The notes below the pieces were generated by a model. That model saw only the letters and a program-made list of their open reading frames with translations, searched no databases and had not been told where the DNA came from. Shown here one piece after another: positions 31,462-39,028 of a DNA stretch of 62,381 bases. Source of the stretch: JBOHBN01 sp050698355 (GTDB lineage: Bacteria > Actinomycetota > Actinomycetes > Streptosporangiales > WHST01). The position numbers and the translations under genes are program-made. Positions within the stretch are counted from its first letter, which is position 1. The number at the start of each line of letters is the position of its first letter. The stretch lies in the NCBI GenBank assembly GCA_050698355.1, contig JBOHBN010000328.1:1-62381 (forward strand), given 5' to 3'.

Positions 31462-32349
31462 CTACGTCGGCTCGTCGCGTTCACTCCGTTCCACTCTCTG
31501 AAGCCGGTGAATGACCGGCGAGGTGTCGAGCGTGACGATTCCGGCCACGGCCATCAAGATCCCGAAGGCCGTGCCCAACAGCGCCCATGTCCCCACGGAG
31601 ACGACCTCGCCGAACAGCGCGAGCCCGATAACGACGGCGGTCGTCGGCTCGGTGGCGTCCACCACCGGCATGCTGGAGGCCAACGGCCCGGCCTGGAAGG
31701 CGCTCTGGATGAAGAGCAGCCCCCCGATGCTCGCCACGCCCATCAGGTACGGCTGCCAGGACGTCAGCGCCGGCACCAAACCCTTGCTGAACAACGCGAC
31801 CGTCGCGTCGAGCAGCGCCGACTGCATACCGAGGATCAGCGCTGCGGTGAACGCCAGCAGCGAGGCCCGGAGGGTTCCACCGACCCTCATGCCGACGAAC
31901 GTACCGGCCGCGCCGAGTACGGCCACCCCGCTCAGAGTTACCAGCCACCCGAGCGGGGAAGAAGCCAGCGGATGCCCGCCGTGCGGGTTGCTGCTGACGA
32001 TCGCGAGGGCGAGACCGGCGGTGACGCCCCCCGCGCCGAGCCACTCGCGGCCGCCCAGCCGCATGCCGTGCAGCCGTACGGACAGCGGCAGCGCGAAGAC
32101 CACCTCAGTGACGATGAGCGGCTGGACAAGAGCGAGCGGGCCGAAACGCAGGGCCAGCGCCTGGAACGCGTACGACAGCAGCGCCACCCCGATGCCGGCC
32201 AGCCAACGCCGGCGCCGTGCGAGGCGCACGAGCAGCCGCCCGGTGAGCTCCTCCTCGTCGGGACGGCGACTGGCCACGTCCTGTTGCAGCACGCCTGCCA
32301 CCGCGAAGCACAGACCAGCGGCGATCGCCGCGGGGATCGCGATGACCAT
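31462..32349 (-). CDS. DMT-superfamily (EamA-like) transporter
   Basis: A 295-residue membrane protein with nine or ten hydrophobic segments, beginning MVIAIPAAIAAGLCFAVAGV. It resembles the gene that converges on it in layout, including the SAFQAGPLASSMPVVDATEP loop, but lacks the coiled-coil tail. The pair may derive from an inverted duplication, though each has diverged far. ATG 32349 fits the family's first membrane helix. Substrate unknown. Confidence 0.82.
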   Translation of the reverse strand: MVIAIPAAIAAGLCFAVAGVLQQDVASRRPDEEELTGRLLVRLARRRRWLAGIGVALLSYAFQALALRFGPLALVQPLIVTEVVFALPLSVRLHGMRLGGREWLGAGGVTAGLALAIVSSNPHGGHPLASSPLGWLVTLSGVAVLGAAGTFVGMRVGGTLRASLLAFTAALILGMQSALLDATVALFSKGLVPALTSWQPYLMGVASIGGLLFIQSAFQAGPLASSMPVVDATEPTTAVVIGLALFGEVVSVGTWALLGTAFGILMAVAGIVTLDTSPVIHRLQRVERSERDEPT

Positions 32350-32360
32350 CACGTAGATAA

Positions 32361-32395
32361 CTACCCCGTAACAGCCACGGCAAGCCAAGGGGTAG
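32361..32395. promoter_or_regulatory. Inverted repeat in a divergent region
   Basis: CTACCCC (32361-32367) and GGGGTAG (32389-32395) are perfect complements spaced by 21 bases, between the DMT gene start and the broken glycosyltransferase start. A further GGGTAG follows at about 32408. It may be an operator of the DMT gene. Confidence 0.3.
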
Positions 32396-32422
32396 GCCCG
32401 GGATAGCGGGTAGGTCTGTGAT

Positions 32423-33172
32423 GTGTGTCCGTTGTCCGTTGCCGTGCTGGTCGAGCTACACGACGGCAGACGGGTCGGCGGACACGTGCGCACCTGGCAG
32501 CGCATCGCAGAACTCGCTGCGGGTCGTGGCGACGAGCTTGACCTCACGGTGTACGTGCTCGGTGCGCACGGACGCGTCACTTCGTTCGGGTCCAATGCGG
32601 GCTTCGTGTCGCTCGCGCCGGTGCTGAGCACCAGGCCGCTTGGACGCTGGCTCGGGCGTGCCTACTTCCGCCAGCTGGCGGCCGGCGTCCTGCCGGCACG
32701 TCTCGCGCGGTGCGTGGTGGACGGGTTGGGCACCGACCGGCTCGTCGCCGCCGCGATGCGCCGGCACCGCGACCGCCAGCTGCGCCGCTGCAGCCGTGAG
32801 CTTGCATCCAACGACGCAGACCGAGGGCACGCCGCCCGGCTTGTCGGGCCCGAGCGTGTCGCCCGGCTACGGCTCGCCCGTACGTACGGGGTCCCGCTCG
32901 ACAAGCCGGTGGTGCTGTTCACCGGGCGGGTGGACGGCTCCAAGGACGTGCTCACGGTCGCCCGCGCAGCGCGGCTGCTCGGCGAGCGGACGCACCTGCT
33001 GGTCGCCCGGGAGGGCGCGGACGTCCCAGCGATCCACACCCTGCTCCCCACTTGGCGCTCGGCGGCGCGCGAGCGGCTCGGGCACCTGGGTCCCGGGGTC
33101 AGGCCGTACGGCTCGAACGCAGTCGGAAGGCGATCCGCAGACGCTGCACCCGGTCGAGCAGGTACGGGGTGA
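32423..33172 (+). pseudogene. Degenerate glycosyltransferase (GT-B type) remnant
   Basis: An open frame of 249 residues that looks like pieces of a larger glycosyltransferase. The start VAVLVELHDGRRVGGHVRTW and the segment DLTVYVLGAHGR resemble the N-terminal domain of an actinobacterial GT4-like enzyme. The segment GVPLDKPVVLFTGRVDGSKD followed by ARAARLLGERTHLLVAREGA resembles the start of the nucleotide-sugar-binding domain. The stretch between them is too short and lacks the expected central residues, and after about 33105 the frame turns into low-complexity residues with no donor-site motif. I read it as carrying an internal deletion and a lost C-terminus. A divergent intact small protein is possible but less likely. 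Confidence 0.6.
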
Positions 33173-33311
33173 CCAGGCAGATCGCTCCCGCCAGCGGGAG
33201 CCAGTACAGGCCGTGCACTGCCAGCCCCACCAGTAGAAGGGGCGGCTCCTGCCGGCAGACGAACTTCAACGACGGCCGGCGGGCGCAAGAGCGATAGCGC
33301 GGCACTGCCAC
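33099..33311 (-). pseudogene. Short membrane-protein fragment
   Basis: A 70-residue frame with one clear hydrophobic hairpin (LLLVGLAVHGLYWLPLAGAI then CLVTPYLLDR) and a basic tail RLRIAFRLRSSRTA. It resembles the C-terminal membrane end of a GT2-type glycosyltransferase and has no matching upstream domain. It abuts the truncated end of the plus-strand glycosyltransferase remnant. It may be a second broken gene or a small membrane protein. The rest of the 300-base gap to 33474 holds nothing I recognise. Confidence 0.35.
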
Positions 33312-33474
33312 ACTTCGACGCTATCCATGTCGGCGACGGGAGGCAACGCAGGCACCTTCTTGCAAGCAACCGTTACGCCGCGTCGCAGGGTTGTGCTCCT
33401 CCGCACTGGGTAATCCGTCCAAGAGTGAGTGACCAGGCGTACGGACCCCAGCATCCCGGCACGGAGAGGACGCC

Positions 33475-34708
33475 GTGAGCGACGCAGGCGCCAAGCGGCC
33501 GGTCGCCTGGATGCGCAACCGGGCAGCAGGAGCCGCCGGTCGGATCTCGGCGGCGGCCGGCGGGCGCGAGCACCTGCGAGTCGTCCTGATACTGGCCGCG
33601 GTGCTCGGTCTCGATCGCGCCGACAAGGGCGCGGTTTCGGCGGCGGCCGACAACCTGCAGCGCGTGTTCGGGATCGACCAGACGCAGATCGGGCTGCTCG
33701 TGTCGGCGGCCACGCTGGTGGGAGCCGCCGCCACGCTGCCGGTCGGCTTGCTCACCGACCGGACCAACCGTACGAGGTTGCTCGCCATCAGCATCGCCTT
33801 CTGGACCGCAGCTCAGCTGGTCTCCGGTACGGCGCAGTCCTTCCTCTGGCTGCTGATTGCCCGCATGGCGCTCGGTGCGGTGACCGCGACCGCCGGACCG
33901 ACCGTGGCGTCGCTGATCGGGGATTTCTTCGCCGCGCGACCGCGGTCCCATGTACGGCTACATTCTCGCCGGCGAGCTCGTCGGCACGGGGTTCGGGTTC
34001 CTCGTCTCCGGCGAGCTGACCGCGTGGTTCGGGTGGCGGTACGCCTTCTGGTGGCTGGCGATTCCCAGCGTGGTGATGGTCTGGGCGACGCACCGGCTGG
34101 CGGAGCCATCGCGCGGCGGAACCAGCTACCTGCAACCGCCGGGCGAACGCGCCGAGGGCGAGGGCATGGCGGCGCGCACCGTCCGGGAGGCCCGCGTGCA
34201 GCCGCACCAGGACCTCGTGCTGCAAAGCGATCCCACCCGCAGGTCGGTGTGGTGGGCGGTCAGGTACGTGCTGCTGTTCGTCACGGGCCACTACAACGTC
34301 ACCAAGAGCGTCGCCAGCGCCCTCGTCCTCGTCATCGGGATCGGCGCGCTCGCCGGCGTGATCATCGGTGGCAGACTCGCGGACCGGTTGCTGCAGCGTT
34401 CGCACATCCGCGCCCGGGTCGGCGTGCCGACCGTAGCCCTGATAGCGACCACCGTCGCGCTCGCGCCGGCCGTCTTCACCACGAACCTGGCCACCGCCCT
34501 GCCGCTGTTGACCGTCGGTGCCGGCTTCCTCGGTGCCGCCAACCCTCCCCTCGACGCGGCCCGGCTGGACATCATGCACCCCCGCCTGTGGGGCCGCGCG
34601 GAAGCGGTACGCACGGTGCTGCGCAACGTAGGCGAGGCCATCGCACCGGTGACGTTCGGGTTCGTCTCCCAGCACGTGCGGATGGTCGACCTGCAGACGC
34701 AATCATGA
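33475..34708 (+). pseudogene. MFS transporter, frameshifted and truncated
   Basis: A major facilitator transporter in two frames. The first part (GTG 33475, with GGAGAGG upstream) encodes helices 1-4, including the loop GLLTDRTNRTRLLA and RMALGAVTATAGPTVASLIG. Near 33945 the coding sense jumps to another frame that continues MYGYILAGELVGTGFGFLVSG. In the second part, VRYVLLFVTGHYNVTKSVAS appears to lack one membrane helix that relatives carry. The protein stops in palindrome B1 before the last helices. One frameshift, one likely in-frame deletion and loss of the C-terminus together suggest a dead gene. A sequencing error could explain the frameshift but not the rest. Confidence 0.7.
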
Positions 34709-34750
34709 AAGATCGTCGTAGCTATAGCGACGAACATCCTTCATGATCAC
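34699..34750. repeat. Subfamily B palindrome, copy B1
   Basis: A 52-bp palindrome with arms ATCATGAAAGAT and complement, and centre GTAGCTATAGC. It is colinear with copies at 37709-37760, 44299-44350 and 46653-46704. It supplies the stop codons of both flanking genes (TGA at 34706-34708 on plus, 34703-34705 on minus) and encodes the last residues IMKDVRRYSYDDLS of the NCS1 permease. Confidence 0.8.
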
Positions 34751-36163
34751 GTAGTAGATGGCGCCGCCCAGGAACGCGCCGACGAACCAGGAGAACGGTG
34801 CCACCGCACTGAGCGCGGGCACAAGCGCGACGGCACCGGCGATCACAGCCGCCGGGACGAACGCCGCGACCGCGCGCGGGTTCACGCCCTTACGGTAGTA
34901 GTACTCGCCCGAGGTCTGGTACAGGTGGTCGACATTGACCATACGTTTGCGCAGCAGGTAGAAGTCGACGGCGATGATCGCGAACAGCGGGCCGAGGAAG
35001 GCCGCCAGCCCGCCCAGGAAGTAGTTCACCACTACCGGGCTGGAGTAGAGCTTCCACGGCAGCACAAGCACCGCCACAACGGCGCTGATCAAACCGCCGC
35101 GGCGAAACGTCAGGTATTTCGGTGCCAGGTTCGCGAGATCGTACGCGGGAGAGACGAAGTTCGCGACGATATTGACCCCGATCGTCGCCACCACGAACGT
35201 CACGGCACCGAGCACGAGGACCGCGGTGTTCGGTATCTTCGCCACGAGTTCTACCGGATCACTGACGGCCTCGCCGAACACGCTGATGCTTCCGGCCGTC
35301 ACGATAACGGTCACCACCGAGAACGCGGTGAAGTTCACCGGAAGCCCCCAGAAGTTCCCGACCGTTACGGCCCGCCGAGTCGGGGCGAACCGGGCGAAGT
35401 CGCCAAAGTTCAGCATGAGGGTGGAGAAGTACGCGATGGTCAGCGATACCGCGGCGAGGAACTTGACCACGGCGTCCCACCCGCTCACCGGATGCCTGCT
35501 GAGATTCAACGTGATGTCACCGCCCGCGGCAACGATCATCCACACCGCCAGCGCGAGCATCACCACCCAGATGGCCGGCCCTGCCCAGTGCTGGTACTTG
35601 CGTACCGTCTCCATCCCGTGCCGCATCACCAGTAACTGAAGCGCCCACAACACCAGAAAGGCGAGCCAGCCGAGTGGCGAGAGCCCGAGGAAACCGCCCT
35701 TGGAGTACGGCTCCAGTGCCGGGTCGATGGCGAGCAGAAGCACGACAATCGCCACCGACGCGAGGTAGGTCTGGATGCCGTACCACAGGATCGCGATAAT
35801 CGCTCTTGTCAGCGCCGGGATGTTTGCGCCGAAAACGCCGAAGCTCATCCGCGCGATTACCGGATACGGCACGCCGGTGCGCTGGCTCGCATAACCGATG
35901 AGGTTCACGCCGATGTTTACCAGGACAATACCGACCAGCAATGCGATCAGAACCTGCCAGCCGACCAGGCCGAGCACGAACAGGCCAGCCGCGAATGTGT
36001 AGCCACCGATGCTGTGCACGTCGGACATCCACAGCGCGAACAGGCTGTACGCGTTCCAGTCCCGCTGCTTCGCGGGTGCGAGATCCGCGTTGTGCAGGCG
36101 CTCGCTTCGCTCCACGTCTCGCACGCGGTCGACTTCGTCCATGCTGCGCTCCCGCACCGACAT
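34703..36163 (-). CDS. NCS1-family nucleobase/allantoin/hydantoin permease
   Basis: A 486-residue inner-membrane symporter of the NCS1 family (Mhp1, PucI, CodB) with twelve membrane segments. Signatures are WMSDVHSIGGYTFAAGLF near residue 45 and RTGVPYPVIARMSFGVFGAN near residue 95. NFGDFARFAPTRRAVTVGNF and VNIVANFVSPAYDLANLAPK follow, and RKGVNPRAVAAFV lies near the end. Neighbouring amidohydrolases and purine genes suggest cytosine, allantoin or uracil-like cargo; allantoin is attractive given allB and alc. Its C-terminal 13 or so residues are encoded by repeat B1, so the natural C-terminus may have been altered by that element. Confidence 0.9.
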   Translation of the reverse strand: MSVRERSMDEVDRVRDVERSERLHNADLAPAKQRDWNAYSLFALWMSDVHSIGGYTFAAGLFVLGLVGWQVLIALLVGIVLVNIGVNLIGYASQRTGVPYPVIARMSFGVFGANIPALTRAIIAILWYGIQTYLASVAIVVLLLAIDPALEPYSKGGFLGLSPLGWLAFLVLWALQLLVMRHGMETVRKYQHWAGPAIWVVMLALAVWMIVAAGGDITLNLSRHPVSGWDAVVKFLAAVSLTIAYFSTLMLNFGDFARFAPTRRAVTVGNFWGLPVNFTAFSVVTVIVTAGSISVFGEAVSDPVELVAKIPNTAVLVLGAVTFVVATIGVNIVANFVSPAYDLANLAPKYLTFRRGGLISAVVAVLVLPWKLYSSPVVVNYFLGGLAAFLGPLFAIIAVDFYLLRKRMVNVDHLYQTSGEYYYRKGVNPRAVAAFVPAAVIAGAVALVPALSAVAPFSWFVGAFLGGAIYYVIMKDVRRYSYDDLS

Positions 36164-36195
36164 TCGGGGTTACCTGACCTGACACAATAGGCCAC

Positions 36196-36930
36196 GTGAT
36201 CGTCGACTTCCACACGCACATCGACGAGGTGCCGGCCCTCGGCTGGCACCTTTCCGCGGAAATGCTGCTCGGCCAGATGGACGAGGCCGGGGTCGACCGT
36301 GCGGTGGTCATGCCGATTTGTGACGCCCCGGAAGTCGACCCGGGCGGCACCGAGCGGCTCGCGGACACCTGCCGGCGCTCCGGGGGACGGCTCGTGCCGA
36401 TGGTCCGCGTGCATCCCTGGTATGACGAGGCGACCGGCATCGTCGCGGATGCGGTCGAGCGGCTCGGCGCGGTGGGCGTGAAACTGCATGGCGTGACGAC
36501 CATTACCGACCCCGGATCACCGGCCGTGGTACGCATTATCGAGAAGGCCGCCAGCCTCGGCGTCCCGGTGCTGTTCCACTCCGGCGACGAGGCCGCCGTC
36601 ACGCCACTCGAGCTGGCGGCAGCGGCCGCCGCCGTACCCGAGGCAACCGTCGTCTTCGCGCACATCGGCGGTTATGCGCACGCCCGCGAGGCGCTCGACG
36701 TCGCGAGCGAGCTTCCCAACGTTTACCTGGACACCTCGGCGACACCGCACGTTGGCGCCGTCGCGGAGGCCGTGTCACGGCTCGGCGCGCACCGCGTGCT
36801 GTACGGCTCCGACGCCCCGGGTTGCCCCATGGACACCGAGATCACCAAGGTCCGGCTGAGCGGTCTCAGCGAGGACGACGAGCGCACCGTCCTCGGCGGC
36901 GCCGCGCTCCGGCTCCTGGGTGCGGCATGA
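36196..36930 (+). CDS. Amidohydrolase family protein (metal-binding TIM barrel)
   Basis: A 244-residue PF04909-type amidohydrolase. The metal site is visible as VDFHTHID (HxH) at the N-terminus, FHSGDEAA, VFAHIGGYAH and YGSDAPGC with the catalytic aspartate. Relatives hydrolyse or decarboxylate cyclic and aromatic carboxylates. The GTG start at 36196 gives the family N-terminus directly at the first strand. It overlaps the next gene by four bases, which encodes a paralogue without these residues, and is divergent from the NCS1 permease. A pyrimidine- or purine-ring derivative imported by that permease is a possible substrate. Confidence 0.83.
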   Translation: MIVDFHTHIDEVPALGWHLSAEMLLGQMDEAGVDRAVVMPICDAPEVDPGGTERLADTCRRSGGRLVPMVRVHPWYDEATGIVADAVERLGAVGVKLHGVTTITDPGSPAVVRIIEKAASLGVPVLFHSGDEAAVTPLELAAAAAAVPEATVVFAHIGGYAHAREALDVASELPNVYLDTSATPHVGAVAEAVSRLGAHRVLYGSDAPGCPMDTEITKVRLSGLSEDDERTVLGGAALRLLGAA

Positions 36931-37712
36931 GCGCGCCACCCGACATCGCTCCGGTGACGGACGCCCTCGCGTACCTGGGAACCTCGCGGTACGGAGGGTC
37001 ACAGGACTGGCCGACCCTTTCGGCACAGGCGCGGGCGATGGGCATCACGCGCGTGGTCTGCGCGCCAGCCATGCCCGCGGACCGTGACCTCGGCAGCGCG
37101 AACGAGCGGCTGATCGATCGGGCAGTGCGACCGGCGGAGAACGACGTCGAGCTGGTCGCGCTGGCCCGGGTCGACCCGTGGGAGCCCGGTGCCGCCGGTT
37201 TGGCCGACGGGACACTGACCGCGGGCTCGGCCGGGCTGTTCCTGCACCCGTGGGAGGAGACCTACGCGGTCACGCGTACCGACGTGCTCGCGCCGCTGAT
37301 GAGTGTCGCCGAGCGACACGGCGTGCCGGTGGTCGTGGAGGCCGGGTTCCCGTGGCTCGCCGAACCCGCGCAGGTGGGGCGGCTCGCGTCCTGTTTTCCC
37401 GCGGTCCCGATCGTCGCCACGCGCGGCGGGCACATGAACATGAGCGGGCTGTCTGGTGACGTCGCCCTGCGTGCGCTTCGCCAGAACCCGAACCTGTACG
37501 TCACGACCTCCGGTGTCTACCGCAGGGACTGGCTCGGGTCAGCCATCGCGGAGGTGGGCAGCAGCCGTTTCCTGTACGCCTCGCTGGCGCCCACACTGGA
37601 CGCGCGGCTGGAACTCGCCCGAGCACGCGCCCTGCACCTACCGGCGGCCGCGATGACCCAAGTGCTCCGCGAGAACGCGGCCGAGCTGTTCTCTCGCACC
37701 CCCTATCGGTGA
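36927..37712 (+). CDS. Amidohydrolase-like paralogue lacking the HxH metal site
   Basis: A 261-residue protein with the same TIM-barrel outline as the gene upstream. The first strand reads DALAYLGTSRYGGS, without the HxH metal ligands. The histidine of the metal-binding HIGGY loop is replaced by the context ATRGGHMNMSG, and the SDAP motif is absent (YASLAPTLD). It therefore probably does not bind the usual metal centre and may be a regulatory or structural partner of the first protein. ATG 36927 overlaps the upstream stop. Its own stop is the first TGA of repeat B2. Confidence 0.75.
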   Translation: MSAPPDIAPVTDALAYLGTSRYGGSQDWPTLSAQARAMGITRVVCAPAMPADRDLGSANERLIDRAVRPAENDVELVALARVDPWEPGAAGLADGTLTAGSAGLFLHPWEETYAVTRTDVLAPLMSVAERHGVPVVVEAGFPWLAEPAQVGRLASCFPAVPIVATRGGHMNMSGLSGDVALRALRQNPNLYVTTSGVYRRDWLGSAIAEVGSSRFLYASLAPTLDARLELARARALHLPAAAMTQVLRENAAELFSRTPYR

Positions 37713-37760
37713 TCATGAAAGATGGCCGTAGCTGTAGCTACAACTATGTTTCATGATCAC
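37709..37760. repeat. Subfamily B palindrome, copy B2
   Basis: A 52-bp palindrome with a perfect GTGATCATGAAA outer arm and centre GTAGCTGTAGCTAC. It supplies the stop codon of the upstream amidohydrolase paralogue and lies 11 bases from the stop of the convergent adenosine deaminase-family gene. Confidence 0.82.
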
Positions 37761-37771
37761 CGGATGGAGCG

Positions 37772-38788
37772 TCAGCCGTTCGCGGACTCGTACCGGTCCA
37801 GCTCGGCGAGCAGGACGTCCTTGCGCGCACGCGGCAGCCACGCCACCTCGACCGCGTTGCGCTCCAGCTGCGTCAGCTGCCCGGCCGAAAGCTGCAGCGC
37901 CTCGTTCACCGCAAGCAGGTTCTCCGTGACGTACCCGCCGAAGTACGCCGGGTCGTCGGAGTTGACGGTCACGCGCAGCCCCGCGTCGAGCGCGCGGCGG
38001 AGCTCGTCGGCCTTGAGGTCACCCGTGACGCACCGGTTCGAGATCGGGCAGGTGGTGAGGCCCACCCCTCGCCGCACGATCTCCGCCGTGAGCCCGACGT
38101 CCTCGACCGCGTTGACCCCGTGATCGATACGGTCGACGCCGATAACCTCCAGGGCCTGCCGGATGTGGTCGTGGGTGTCCTTCTGGTCGACGTCGCAGTG
38201 CATGGTCAGCAGGTAGCCCTCGGCCCTGGCGCGCCGGAAGACCTCGGTGAACTTCACCGGTGGGTTCTCGTGCTCGTCGGAGTCGAGGCCGACCCCGACG
38301 ATCCACTCCTTGTGCGGCAACGACTCCAGCAACGTGGCCATGGCGAACTCGGCCTGGAAGTCGCGCAGGAAGCACATGATGAGTTGCGTACGCAGGCCGA
38401 GCAACCGATCCGCGTCGAGCTGCGCCCGGCGCAATCCCCTGATCACCGTGTCGAACGGCACTCCCCGCGCGGTGTGTGCCTGCGGGTCGAAGAACACCTC
38501 GGCGTACCGTACGTTCTGCCCGCGTGCGGTCGTGAGATATGCCCAGGCGAGGTCGTAGAAGTCCTGCTCGGTGTGCAGCACGGCCATACCCTCGTAGTAG
38601 TCCTTCAGGAACGAGGGCAGATCATGGAATCCGTAGGCGTCGCGCATTTCCTGGGCGTTCGCGTACGAGAGCTCGATGCCATTGCGTTCGGCGAGTCCGA
38701 ATTTGAGCTCGGCTTCGAGGGCTCCCTCGATATGGACGTGCAGCTCGCATTTCGGTAGGCCGCGAATGAACTCTTCACCAGAGGCCAT
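37772..38788 (-). CDS. Adenosine deaminase family protein with altered HAGE motif
   Basis: A 338-residue member of the metal-dependent adenosine/adenine deaminase family. Zinc ligands are present in CELHVHIEG, the histidine of TMHCDV and NSDDPAYF; DRIDHGVNAVED also matches the family. The canonical HAGE motif, whose Glu protonates the purine, reads HCDVDQ here, so the catalytic Glu position is Val. The active-site chemistry or substrate may therefore differ from standard Add. It is convergent with the amidohydrolases across repeat B2. A deaminase for adenosine, adenine or a modified adenine would feed hypoxanthine into the local pathway. Confidence 0.83.
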   Translation of the reverse strand: MASGEEFIRGLPKCELHVHIEGALEAELKFGLAERNGIELSYANAQEMRDAYGFHDLPSFLKDYYEGMAVLHTEQDFYDLAWAYLTTARGQNVRYAEVFFDPQAHTARGVPFDTVIRGLRRAQLDADRLLGLRTQLIMCFLRDFQAEFAMATLLESLPHKEWIVGVGLDSDEHENPPVKFTEVFRRARAEGYLLTMHCDVDQKDTHDHIRQALEVIGVDRIDHGVNAVEDVGLTAEIVRRGVGLTTCPISNRCVTGDLKADELRRALDAGLRVTVNSDDPAYFGGYVTENLLAVNEALQLSAGQLTQLERNAVEVAWLPRARKDVLLAELDRYESANG

Positions 38789-39028
38789 TGTCAGTCTCCT
38801 TGTCGCGGTCGACGGGTCCGATTACGGGACTTGTCGGTTCCAGCTTGACGCAGTCGATCAATCCTAGATCCGTGATGGCGTAGTCAGGGATCGCGGTGAT
38901 CGGCAGGAAGATCAGATAGAGGAACGACCAGGCCACCGCGCACCACCGGTCGCCTGGTCGGCTGCGAGCTGTACGAGCGCGCCTCCCCGGCGGGCTAGGC
39001 TGACGCGGGACGGGAAGGGGCGACATCC

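Noticed and set aside
38775..39026. Minus-strand frame with a hydrophobic stretch (FLYLIFLPITAIPDYAI)
   Set aside because: It overlaps the deaminase start, has no ribosome-binding site and no recognisable domain; too weak to call.
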